From an uncultured bacterium (lineage in GTDB: Bacteria; Verrucomicrobiota; Lentisphaeria; Victivallales; UBA1829), in NCBI GenBank assembly GCA_900549415.1, contig URNX01000015.1, positions 4,810-68,809 on the forward strand: a stretch of 64,000 bases of DNA, written 5' to 3'. Made by a program: the position numbers and the translations under genes. The notes below the pieces were generated by a model. The model made no database searches and was not told the origin of the DNA. It saw nothing but the letters and a program-made list of their open reading frames with translations. Of the stretch, positions 37,365 through 45,996 are shown piece by piece; position 1 is the stretch's first letter; each line of letters opens with the position of its first letter.

Positions 37365-37868
37365 ATGATGAAAAAGACAACTCTGATGATCGCACTGGCT
37401 GCAATGACTTCGCTGAACCTTTTCGCCGCGGAACCGCAGACGATTCTGCCGTGTCCGGAAAACGTGCCGCTCAAGTGGGGGATGGAAGGAGCTGCAAAAG
37501 TGCTGGAGGACGGGTCTGTGGAACTCGTCAGCTCCGGCATGGCGGAACGCCCCGGCGCGATCCGCTGGATGCCCCTCCGGAGCGGAGAAAAATATGTGTT
37601 CACCGCGGAGATGAAGGGGGAAAACATCGGGAAAAAACAGCATGAATCCCACGGCGTTGTGTTCGGCGTGTTCGTTGAAATCGACGGCAAGTGGCGGCAG
37701 CTGGGCGAAAAGATTGAGCTCACCGGCACATTCGACTGGCTTCCGGTCACTTGCAATGTCGCAATCCCCGCGGAGTTCAAGGGGTCTTCGGGCAACCTCA
37801 TCATCGGGCTCTTCAATGTCGCAGGAAAACTGAATGTCCGGAATGTCCGCATGACGAAGCTTGACTGA
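37365..37868 (+). CDS. Small secreted beta-sandwich (CBM-like) protein
   Basis: The protein has 167 residues: a signal peptide of about 22 (ending LNLFAAE), then one predicted jelly-roll domain like those in CBM4/9-type modules. Residues 85-100 read GENIGKKQHESHGVVF. The next gene has GENIGEKQHPMHGVVF at 82-97 of its own N-terminus, so the two domains are recent paralogues. It probably binds glycan or mediates surface association. GGAG precedes two adjacent ATG codons; the first is used here. Confidence 0.75.
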   Translation: MMKKTTLMIALAAMTSLNLFAAEPQTILPCPENVPLKWGMEGAAKVLEDGSVELVSSGMAERPGAIRWMPLRSGEKYVFTAEMKGENIGKKQHESHGVVFGVFVEIDGKWRQLGEKIELTGTFDWLPVTCNVAIPAEFKGSSGNLIIGLFNVAGKLNVRNVRMTKLD

Positions 37869-37888
37869 CAATTCTTCCGGAGAGAAGC

Positions 37889-40800
37889 ATGAATTTGAAA
37901 AAACTGATTTTGGCGGTCTGCGCGCTGCTGTGGCTTCCGCTCTTCGGAGCGCCGCGCGTTCTCTGGCCGCAGGAGGCTTCCGCAAACGTCCGCTGGCGTC
38001 TGGAAGGCGGAGCCGGAACCCGGGACGGCTGCATGAAATTTGAAAATGCGAAGCCGGACGGCTACTCCTCCGCGACCCTCTGGTTCCCGGCCCGTCCGGG
38101 CGAACTCTACACCTTTCGCGCCAAGATAAAGGGGGAAAACATCGGGGAGAAACAGCATCCGATGCACGGCGTTGTGTTTTCTCTGTTTACGCGGGAGGGC
38201 GGGAAATGGAATCCGCTCGGAAAGCCGGTCCCGCTGAAAGGGGCGTTTGACTGGACGGATGTCCGGTTCACGGCGCGGATTCCGGATTATCTGCCGGACA
38301 ATTCGGGAAATCTGATTGTCGGACTGCATTACGCGTCCGGAACTCTTTGGGTGAAGAATGTTTCAGTTGAAAAGGAACTGGAGCTCAAGTGCGATGAGAA
38401 GATTCCGGAATATGTCCGCCGGATGCGTCAGACCGACCTCGGATTTCTTGCGCTCGGGCGTTACGGTTTTCATCCCTACCGCCTGCGGAAGAATCTGAAC
38501 CGCTGGTACACGCTCCGTCCGAAACTGCCCGACATGCCGGAAAAACAGCGAAACCGCGAACTGGATGCAATGGAACAGTTTCTCCTGGGGCTCTCGTCGC
38601 AGGTTCTGGGAACGATCCTTTCTCCGAATTATCTGCCCGACTGGGTTCCGGACCGCGTTAAGAAGAGCCGCGCCGAACTGGAAGCCCGTTACACCGACTG
38701 GCGTATCGGCGCGGAGACCCTGACCCGGGCCGGGCTCCCCTGTTCGGCGGAAGACGAGATCGCCCGCATTGAAGCCGTGCGCAGACAGTTCCCCGACGAC
38801 ACGGCGGTGACCTTCTCCGACGTCGACCGCGCGGCGGAGCTTTACAAGAAGATCGCGGAAGAGCGGTTGCGTCTCGGTTCGGAACTGCTCTCCCTGCGCC
38901 GTGAACTCCGGGCGTGGACGGTCGCGAAGACGTTGTCTCCCGAAAACGCGGAACCGCCGCTCAAGGAACTCTCTTCGCGTCTCTCCCGCTGGGAGTCCGC
39001 ATACCGTTCCGGCGATTATCCGGACGCCGCCGTGATGTCGCGGGAGTGCGAAGCCGTGATGCGGCGGTTCCGCCGGAAAAGCGCGGAATCCGGTGCGCTT
39101 CAGCCGGGAGCAAGCCTCCGCAGCTGCGGCGTTTTCGGTTTCTCGGGCAATTGGCACACTCTGCTGACAACAAATGCGCGCGACACCTCCATGTGGATCG
39201 ATTCCGCCGGCGAATTCCAGCTTTATAAAAACAAAAACTTCAACTGGGAGATCTCGTTCCGCCCCGAAGGGTTCATTCCGGTCGACTTCAAACTTCAGGA
39301 CGGCTCCTGGACCTATTCGAAACGGACGGTCCGTTTGAAAAATCTGCGAACCGGCAAATACGGATTCATGGACGTCTACTGGAGTTCGCTTGCTCCCGGA
39401 CTTCTCTTCCGGACGGATGAAGGTTCGGTTGAAATTTCGGATCTCACGCTCAAAAGCCCTGTCGCTCCATCCGCGTTTGCCGCCGCGGTCAACGGGAAGG
39501 TGAAACTCTTCCGTCCGGGCGAAACGCTTTCGGGAAAGGAGCTGACGGAAAACTGGATTCTCCTTCTCTGGGAAAACGGCGCGCCGAAAATTCCCGTTCT
39601 CGTGACATTCGGAAAGCTTCCGGATTCGGCCGCCTGCGGAGAGAACGGACTTCTGATCCGCAATCGCGGCGGGATTGGTTTCTTCGCCGCCGCGCCGCTG
39701 CATGGAGCCTCCGTGCAGCCCGCGGAGTACGGCAAAAATTGGAAAACCCTTCCGGAAAAGGAGCTCGCTCAGTGCCGCCGGATGGCCGCCGCCCTGAATT
39801 ATTTCCCGCTGGATCTGGAAGAGTTCTTTCAGATGCGGACGGGAAAGGTCCGCATTGTCAGCCGCATTGCAAAAGCGGTCCGTCTTCTTCCGGATGCGAC
39901 TCCGTATGTCCCGATGGTTCCCGCGTATACTCTGGCGATGCCGGATCTGATGGATTTTCAGCCGGACAAACCGCTTTCGGCTCCGCTTTGCACGACGAAG
40001 TTCGGCTTCTTCCGGACCGTTCCCGGAACCTCCTTTTCGTTTGAGCTTCCTCTCCCGGACATGCTGGACCGCGTGGTGCTGAAGCCTTCGGGCGAGGAGA
40101 AGATGATTGCGGAGTTCAACCGTTTCATCCTGAGCGAGAAGAGCCTGGAGTTCCGGACCTGCTCCGCGCTCGACTGGTACGCCGGGCTTTTTTCCGGAAT
40201 CAATCTCATGACGCCGGAGGCGAAAAAGTTCCTGGATCTCCTGCCTCTCTCAGGTCAGCGCGACCGCGTGGACGATGCGGAGGAGGTTTTCGGCCGCTGT
40301 CATTCCTCCCCGTGGTTCCTCTCACCGGATCTTCTGATCGACCCGTCGACGGGACGCTCCGGCTGGTGCGCCGGCTGGCGCGCATTCCGTCACGGCTTCC
40401 CGATGAAGGGCGATATGACCTGTTTCAACATGCAGCTGCTCCAGACGCCTTACGCCGAGGCGGTCTATCAGGGACGCTGGGATCGCGTGGAAGCTCACTG
40501 GGAGCGGATCCGGGAGTTTTTCTCCGGAGTCGAACTGTGCCAGATCTGGCAGGTTCCGGGAATGAACACCACCACAAGCGGTCTGATTATCGCGGGGGAC
40601 ATGTACGGCGACGGCTTCCGTTCCTTCTATCACATGTATCACATGGCGTCCGGAATGAAGGACCGTGCGCTTGCCGACCGGGCGCGGTATCTTGCCGCGC
40701 GGCAGAATGCGACGACCGCCGCGCTGATCAACCGGAACGTTCCGCCGTTTGCCGCGCATCTCCACAATACCGGAGACTCGGCGCAGTCGGAGGGGCATCT

Positions 40801-42250
40801 CGGCTGGCTGATCGGTGTGGACAACCACGGACTCCGCGCCGGGAACTGGAGGAATTCGCGGAACCAGGCGCCGTTTCAGAACGCCGGATGTCTGACTTAT
40901 GACAATCCGTTCTTCGAAACTCTTCTCTGCACGCTTCCGGCGGAAAGCCGGGAGTGGATTCGCGATTTCCGCGCCAATGTCCCCGCCTGGTCCGAACTTG
41001 AAACGATCCTCGCTTTTGAAAATGTGAACGGCATTGCCAATGCATGGAACACGCTGAAATTCCTCGCGTTCACGACTTCGGACAGAGACGTCGTGCGGGG
41101 AATCATGGAAAAATTCCTGCGTGTCGATTTCCGCAGTCCCGTTCCTCCGCGCGGCGGACTGGAACCGCTCTGGAAAAAGATGGCCGCTCTCCTGCGCGGC
41201 AGCAATTATCCGCTGGGAATCAACGCCATGCCGCACGTGATCGCGCAAAACGACCCCGTCTGGCTTGGCGGCTGGGGACGCGCCCTTATCACCGGGGGAA
41301 CGTATGACCGGGCAAAACGGGTTGCGGAGATTTCGCTTTTCTGTCCGGAGCCGGAGACGATCCGTATCGTTTCGCGTGTCCGTCCCGTCCGGATGACGGT
41401 GAACGGAACCCTTGCTGAGATTGTCCGCGATTCCGCGGCGTATCAGCCTGTTTACAAGGTGAACGCCGACGCCGGAGCGGTCCGGATCCGTCTTGAGCTC
41501 CCTCCGTACGCGGAGACGGACTGCGAATGGCCGGTTTCCGGAAAACTTTCCTCCGCGCTGACTCTTCCCGCCGCTCCGGCTCCGGGAGAGTTCCGTCCGG
41601 ATGCTCTGAAGCGGCGCGATTTCTCTCCCGGAAAGTGTACGCCGCTGCATCTGGATGCGCTCTGCAACCAGCCGGGCAACGATCAGGAGCCGGAGAAGCA
41701 GCCGGGCGACGTCTGGCGGATTCCGTCCGGAGAAGTGATGCTGCGCGGCGTTCCGTTTAGTCTTGCGAAGCCGTCCGGGGAAAAAGGATATTCGATGATC
41801 ATGCTGAAAGGCAAGGCGCGTCCGCAGTATCCGGAACGGATTGTGATTCCGGTCGACCGGCAGTGCAAACGGATTTATTTCCTGCACGGACTCAGCTATC
41901 CGGAAGGCGGAAAGGCGTTGACCTACCGTCTTCATTTCGAGGACGGGCAGACCCGCGACATTGAAGTCTATGACCGTGTTCAGGTTTCCGCGTGGAAGGT
42001 TTCTCCGGATGCGGATATGCTGTACGATCAGCCGCAGGCTTTGGCGATTCCCGCATGGCCCGCCGGAAAACCCGGACAGTGGGGCAAAGGCGTCGGCGGA
42101 TACATTTTCGCCTGGGAAAATGACGTCACTGCGAGCGGAGTGACGCTTGGCGTGATGGATCAGCGCGGTCTGGCGAGACTGAAATCCATTGAGGTGATTT
42201 CCGCCGGCCGTTCGGTTCCGATTCTGCTTGCGGTTACGCTGGAGGATTGA
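37889..42250 (+). CDS. 1453-residue secreted multidomain protein, probable glycan-active
   Basis: A signal peptide of about 20 (MNLKKLILAVCALLWLPLFG) is followed by several parts. Residues 22-165 are a beta-sandwich like the preceding gene product. Residues about 170-395 are largely helical and charged, possibly coiled coil. Residues about 400-560 form a second beta domain. Residues about 730-1130 are a mostly helical region with aromatic and acidic residues resembling an (alpha/alpha)-barrel enzyme. The C-terminal beta region after 1130 includes NPCBM-like elements (KRIYFLHGLSYPEGG, YRLHFEDGQTRDIEVYD). I do not recognise a glycoside hydrolase or lyase family, so catalytic activity is inferred from context only. 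It is the last gene of module 1. Confidence 0.7.
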   Translation: MNLKKLILAVCALLWLPLFGAPRVLWPQEASANVRWRLEGGAGTRDGCMKFENAKPDGYSSATLWFPARPGELYTFRAKIKGENIGEKQHPMHGVVFSLFTREGGKWNPLGKPVPLKGAFDWTDVRFTARIPDYLPDNSGNLIVGLHYASGTLWVKNVSVEKELELKCDEKIPEYVRRMRQTDLGFLALGRYGFHPYRLRKNLNRWYTLRPKLPDMPEKQRNRELDAMEQFLLGLSSQVLGTILSPNYLPDWVPDRVKKSRAELEARYTDWRIGAETLTRAGLPCSAEDEIARIEAVRRQFPDDTAVTFSDVDRAAELYKKIAEERLRLGSELLSLRRELRAWTVAKTLSPENAEPPLKELSSRLSRWESAYRSGDYPDAAVMSRECEAVMRRFRRKSAESGALQPGASLRSCGVFGFSGNWHTLLTTNARDTSMWIDSAGEFQLYKNKNFNWEISFRPEGFIPVDFKLQDGSWTYSKRTVRLKNLRTGKYGFMDVYWSSLAPGLLFRTDEGSVEISDLTLKSPVAPSAFAAAVNGKVKLFRPGETLSGKELTENWILLLWENGAPKIPVLVTFGKLPDSAACGENGLLIRNRGGIGFFAAAPLHGASVQPAEYGKNWKTLPEKELAQCRRMAAALNYFPLDLEEFFQMRTGKVRIVSRIAKAVRLLPDATPYVPMVPAYTLAMPDLMDFQPDKPLSAPLCTTKFGFFRTVPGTSFSFELPLPDMLDRVVLKPSGEEKMIAEFNRFILSEKSLEFRTCSALDWYAGLFSGINLMTPEAKKFLDLLPLSGQRDRVDDAEEVFGRCHSSPWFLSPDLLIDPSTGRSGWCAGWRAFRHGFPMKGDMTCFNMQLLQTPYAEAVYQGRWDRVEAHWERIREFFSGVELCQIWQVPGMNTTTSGLIIAGDMYGDGFRSFYHMYHMASGMKDRALADRARYLAARQNATTAALINRNVPPFAAHLHNTGDSAQSEGHLGWLIGVDNHGLRAGNWRNSRNQAPFQNAGCLTYDNPFFETLLCTLPAESREWIRDFRANVPAWSELETILAFENVNGIANAWNTLKFLAFTTSDRDVVRGIMEKFLRVDFRSPVPPRGGLEPLWKKMAALLRGSNYPLGINAMPHVIAQNDPVWLGGWGRALITGGTYDRAKRVAEISLFCPEPETIRIVSRVRPVRMTVNGTLAEIVRDSAAYQPVYKVNADAGAVRIRLELPPYAETDCEWPVSGKLSSALTLPAAPAPGEFRPDALKRRDFSPGKCTPLHLDALCNQPGNDQEPEKQPGDVWRIPSGEVMLRGVPFSLAKPSGEKGYSMIMLKGKARPQYPERIVIPVDRQCKRIYFLHGLSYPEGGKALTYRLHFEDGQTRDIEVYDRVQVSAWKVSPDADMLYDQPQALAIPAWPAGKPGQWGKGVGGYIFAWENDVTASGVTLGVMDQRGLARLKSIEVISAGRSVPILLAVTLED

Positions 42251-42364
42251 CGCCGGAGACTTTTTCCGTCGGAAAATAATTTTTCCGGATGAAAAATGAA
42301 AAACGGGGTGTATATTTCATCTGAAGCATGCACCCCGGTTTTCCGGAAAAATGGAGAGTATCCG

Positions 42365-43228
42365 ATGAGCGATGTCTACAGCGAACGTTTGTTTTCCCGC
42401 GAGACCCGCGTTTCCGCGTGGTTTTCCAATTCATTTGCGGGAGCGGGAGTCCAGTTTCCCGCTTCGATCGTGCTCTGGCCGGCGTTCGTGGAACGCGCGG
42501 TCCTGAAGCCGGGCGAGGGGTTCAAACACAAGAACTACACCCGCTTTGCCATCGAAATGCCGCTGGAAGGACGGATTGTCTGCGAGGCGCGCGGCAAAAC
42601 CTATTCCGCCGCTCCGGGGGAGGTCGCTCTGATTCATTGCGGTGAAGATTCCGCGTTCCATTGTGCGCCGGAGGGCAACTGCCGCAAAATCAGTATCGGA
42701 ATTTCGGGACCGCTTGTGCAGAGCCTGACAACCGAATTGCGACTGGTCGATCCACTGACCGTGAAGCTCCGCGACAGCGAGGCGTTTCTGAATCTTCTTC
42801 TGGAAATCGAGCGCAAACTCGGCGTCCGCGAGGGAGTGGACTACATCGGGCTTTCAACTCTGGCGTTCCGTCTTCTTTCAGAGCTTGCGGGAATGATTGA
42901 ACGCCGCTATCCGCCGCTCCTGGAGCGTGCGCTCTCGATTATGAAGGCGAACATTTCGCAGCGTCTGACAATTGCGGAGATTGCGGAGAAGCTGGAGACG
43001 TCGCGCAGCACATTGGAGCATCTGTTTCAGGAATCGCTTTCCGTTTCGCCGCACCGGTATTTTGCCCGTCTGAAACTGGATACGGCGAAATCGCTTCTGC
43101 TGCAGACGGAGCTTTCCATACAGCAGATTGCGGAAAACGTCGGCGCTCTGAATTCGATGCAGTTCTGCCGCAGTTTCAAGACGGAATGCGGCTTGTCTCC
43201 TTCCGAATTTCGGATAAACGGAAAATGA
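42365..43228 (+). CDS. AraC-family transcriptional regulator (module 2)
   Basis: The protein has 287 residues. The N-terminal ligand-binding beta-barrel has [15 protein letters not shown] and [16 protein letters not shown]. The C-terminal HTH pair includes [21 protein letters not shown] and [25 protein letters not shown]. The start at 42365 follows GGAGAG. The frame open from 42296 includes a promoter-like GGGGTGTATATT and is not used. Its stop codon TGA (43226-43228) lies inside the first half-site of the operator driving the next gene. It probably controls the downstream pseudopilin-GH51-GH63 operon and the remote GH78-like gene. Confidence 0.9.
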   Translation: MSDVYSERLFSRETRVSAWFSNSFAGAGVQFPASIVLWPAFVERAVLKPGEGFKHKNYTRFAIEMPLEGRIVCEARGKTYSAAPGEVALIHCGEDSAFHCAPEGNCRKISIGISGPLVQSLTTELRLVDPLTVKLRDSEAFLNLLLEIERKLGVREGVDYIGLSTLAFRLLSELAGMIERRYPPLLERALSIMKANISQRLTIAEIAEKLETSRSTLEHLFQESLSVSPHRYFARLKLDTAKSLLLQTELSIQQIAENVGALNSMQFCRSFKTECGLSPSEFRINGK

Positions 43229-43301
43229 TAATATCTTTCTTGAAAATGATAACAAAAAGTGCAAAAGACCTGTTGCCGTTTTTTCCGTTATGGTGTATAA
43301 T
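43221..43301 (+). promoter_or_regulatory. AraC-type operator and promoter of module 2
   Basis: Half-sites GAAAATGATAAT (43221) and GAAAATGATAAC (43242) start 21 bp apart. The -35 TTGCCG is at 43273-43278, with a 17-bp spacer beginning TTTTTT and the -10 TATAAT at 43296-43301. Every distance equals that at 22229-22309. The first half-site overlaps the stop codon of the regulator gene. Confidence 0.85.
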
Positions 43302-43359
43302 TATAAGCAGAAAGACGGTTGCGCAGCCGGAAAAACATCAAACAAACAGGAGAAAAAAG

Positions 43360-44079
43360 ATGTTGAGACGAAAATACAGGTTTACGCTTATAGAGCTTCT
43401 TGTGGTAATTGCGATCATTGCCATCCTTGCCGGCATGCTTCTGCCCGCCCTGGGCAAGGCGCGGAACAAGGCTCAGGCAATAAACTGCATGGGAAATCTG
43501 AAACAGTGCGGAACGCTGCTTGTGCTCTACGCCAATGCGTTCGACGGAAATCTTCCCGCGGTGCACAAGTATACGAAAGGGCGCGCTTATCTTTATGCGC
43601 GGCTTTACGACGCCGGGCTGCTTACTTCCGCCGGAAACGGAACGGCAAGCACAAACAAGCGTGACAATTCGGTGTTTCTGCGCTGTCCGAGTTACTATCT
43701 CGAAAATTCTCTGCAGCGCGAGTTCTGCACCTACGGCTACAACCACGGCTACGGCGGTGAGCCGCCGGATGACGGAGTCAGTATCCGGCTGGAGTCGCTG
43801 AAGTTTCCGAATTGCGACATCAAGTACACTTCGGCATCGCAGATTCCGCTGATGACGGACACTGCAGCAAACACCGCCGGAACCTCAAAAGATTTGCGCG
43901 GGCAGTGGTGCGTGTTCTATTTCCGCCGCGGCTCATCTTCCAAAAGCGGAGTTCATCTGCGCCACGAAGGACGCGTCGGGCTGCTTTGTGGAGACGGACA
44001 TGTCACTTCAGTCAACCGGACCGGACTTGTCGATCAGTACGAGTTCAAGGAAATGATTTACAATCAGTATGAAATGTGA
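43360..44079 (+). CDS. Pseudopilin-like protein with H-x9-DG C-terminal motif (module 2)
   Basis: The protein has 239 residues. Leader MLRRKYR is followed by [24 protein letters not shown], the class III signal and helix. The residue at -1 is Arg rather than Gly. The secreted domain has paired cysteines (RCPSYY, EFCTYG) and ends with [16 protein letters not shown], the histidine-to-DG spacing typical of this pseudopilin group. CAGGAG precedes the ATG. It is the first gene after the module 2 operator and lies 12 bases before the GH51-like gene. Confidence 0.88.
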   Translation: MLRRKYRFTLIELLVVIAIIAILAGMLLPALGKARNKAQAINCMGNLKQCGTLLVLYANAFDGNLPAVHKYTKGRAYLYARLYDAGLLTSAGNGTASTNKRDNSVFLRCPSYYLENSLQREFCTYGYNHGYGGEPPDDGVSIRLESLKFPNCDIKYTSASQIPLMTDTAANTAGTSKDLRGQWCVFYFRRGSSSKSGVHLRHEGRVGLLCGDGHVTSVNRTGLVDQYEFKEMIYNQYEM

Positions 44080-44091
44080 GGAGGTTTGAAG

Positions 44092-45990
44092 ATGTTTTTT
44101 GACGGCTGCAAAAAAGTGACGGCGCTTCTCCTGCTGTCTGCATTTCTTCCTGTTTTCGGCGATTCGCAACTGCGCATCACATCGGAAAAACCGATCCCCG
44201 TCCGCCGGGAACTTCTGGGCGTCAACCAGCTCGGTTACGGTGACGGCTACGGACTGGTGGTTCCGCGTACACATAAGGTTGTTCCGGAACTTGTCCAGCT
44301 GCTGAAGGAATCCGGATTTGCTTCACAGCGTTATCCCGGCGGCTGCGGCGCAACACATACGTTCAACTGGAAGGTCGCCGCAGGACTGGAAGGACGCAAG
44401 CCGGTGCTCGGGCTGATGGAATTCCTGAATCTCTGTGAAGCGACTTCGATGATGCCGATTCTTTCCATTTCCGGTTTCCGCGGTTCTCCGGAGGAGGCCG
44501 CCGAGCTGGTCGAATTCCTGAATTCACCTGCCGATGATGCGCATCCGTGGGCGAAACGCCGCGCGGAGCTCGGACATCCCGCGCCCTACAAAGTCAGGTA
44601 TTTCGAATATGGCAACGAGTGCTACCACGGCAACTTCTATGTCAAGCCGAAACAGTGGATCACTCCGGAAAAGTACGGAATGGATTATCTCGCTTTCCAG
44701 AAGGCTATGAAGGCGGTCGATCCGGAAATCAAGCTCGGCGTTGTTTTGAACGAACCGGGTGAATTCAATCAGCGGGCATGGGATCTTCCAGTTCTCAAAG
44801 TCATCGGGAAACGCTTTGATTTTCTTACGCCGCACCAGTACACCCCCGTCCGGACTTACGATCCCGCGGGTTATCATGGTGTGTTTCTGGAGCAGCGGAA
44901 TCATTTCCGCCAGACCATCAAGAGCTGCCGCGCGTACGCCGCCGGTGCGGGCGTCAAAGAGCTCAAACTTGCCAATACGGAATTCAATTCCGATGTCAAA
45001 TCGCATCGGAATCTGACCAGCGCGCTTCTGAATGCGGAATGGCTGCGAATGTTCTGCTACACGCCGGAATTCTTCACGGCGCATTACTGGCAGTTCGTCA
45101 ACGAGGGCTGGGGAATGGTAGGCGGACGCAAGGCTCCCTATGTGAAGCGTCCGAACTATCTGGCAATGCAGCTGTTCAGCCGCTATCTGCTTGATGAACT
45201 CCTGACTCCGGAAATTACGGGCGATCATCTTCAGAACCGTTATGCGGAAGCCCGGAAACTGTCAAAGGCGGAACTTGAAAAGAACATTCTGCCCGCACAG
45301 GCGTGGAAATGCTCCGCAGCTCCGGATACGAAGATCACGGAGCATCCGGACGGAGTGCTTGAAGTGGAGTTCTCCGATGACAAAAAGCCGGACAACTTCT
45401 TTCATGCGGAAAAGCTCATTCCGAACATTTCGCCGAATTGCGGCTACCGCATCACCGGTGAGGTGAAAACGGAAGGAATGGTGTTGAGCCGGGGCGCCGC
45501 TTTGGAACTCAGCGATGCGCGTGGCTGGGAGGCAACCCGTTCCGCCGCCGGAACTCCCGGAACGCTTTCCGCAGACTGGAAAACCGTCTCGGCGGATTAC
45601 ATCCCGCGTTTCGATGCGGAAAATCTGACGGTCAAGGCGCGCCGTCAGGGAACGGGCAAGGGAAAAATGTTTTTCCGGAATGTGAAAGTTACCCGTTTTG
45701 TTCCGGAACTTCGCGCAACCGATGCAACCGTTTCGCGCTCAGCGGACGGAAAACGGCTTGCCGCCGTTGTGATCAACCGTTCGTTTGCGCCGGAAACAAT
45801 GCTGCTTCAGATTCCCGGTTTTCAGGCGGTCAAAGCCGAAACGCTGACCGGTCCCGGACCGCAGGCGGACAACGAGTCCAAACCGGATACGGTGAAGGTC
45901 GTTTCCGCAGCGTTTGAAAATACGCCGGAAGGGTGCCGTATCACTCTTTCGCCTTTATCGCTGACCGGAATCGCATTGGAACGAAAATGA
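44092..45990 (+). CDS. Secreted GH51-like alpha-L-arabinofuranosidase
   Basis: The protein has 632 residues with a signal peptide of about 20. The clan GH-A barrel has acid/base Glu E176 in FEYGNECYH and nucleophile Glu E297 in ANTEFNSD, in the order and context of GH51. After about residue 390 comes an inserted CBM-like beta-sandwich (YRITGEVKTEGM...KMFFRNVKVTRF), then the C-terminal beta domain (LTGIALERK). It would release arabinofuranose from side chains. GAGGAGG lies just before the ATG. The gene is between the pseudopilin and the GH63-like enzyme. Confidence 0.82.
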   Translation: MFFDGCKKVTALLLLSAFLPVFGDSQLRITSEKPIPVRRELLGVNQLGYGDGYGLVVPRTHKVVPELVQLLKESGFASQRYPGGCGATHTFNWKVAAGLEGRKPVLGLMEFLNLCEATSMMPILSISGFRGSPEEAAELVEFLNSPADDAHPWAKRRAELGHPAPYKVRYFEYGNECYHGNFYVKPKQWITPEKYGMDYLAFQKAMKAVDPEIKLGVVLNEPGEFNQRAWDLPVLKVIGKRFDFLTPHQYTPVRTYDPAGYHGVFLEQRNHFRQTIKSCRAYAAGAGVKELKLANTEFNSDVKSHRNLTSALLNAEWLRMFCYTPEFFTAHYWQFVNEGWGMVGGRKAPYVKRPNYLAMQLFSRYLLDELLTPEITGDHLQNRYAEARKLSKAELEKNILPAQAWKCSAAPDTKITEHPDGVLEVEFSDDKKPDNFFHAEKLIPNISPNCGYRITGEVKTEGMVLSRGAALELSDARGWEATRSAAGTPGTLSADWKTVSADYIPRFDAENLTVKARRQGTGKGKMFFRNVKVTRFVPELRATDATVSRSADGKRLAAVVINRSFAPETMLLQIPGFQAVKAETLTGPGPQADNESKPDTVKVVSAAFENTPEGCRITLSPLSLTGIALERK

Positions 45991-45996
45991 GGTAAT

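Noticed and set aside
42251..42364. A third copy of the GAAAATGATAAT operator before the araC gene itself
   Set aside because: GAAAATAAT (42272) and GAAAAATGAA (42291) are only loosely similar, and their spacing of 19 does not match the 21 bp of the two real copies.
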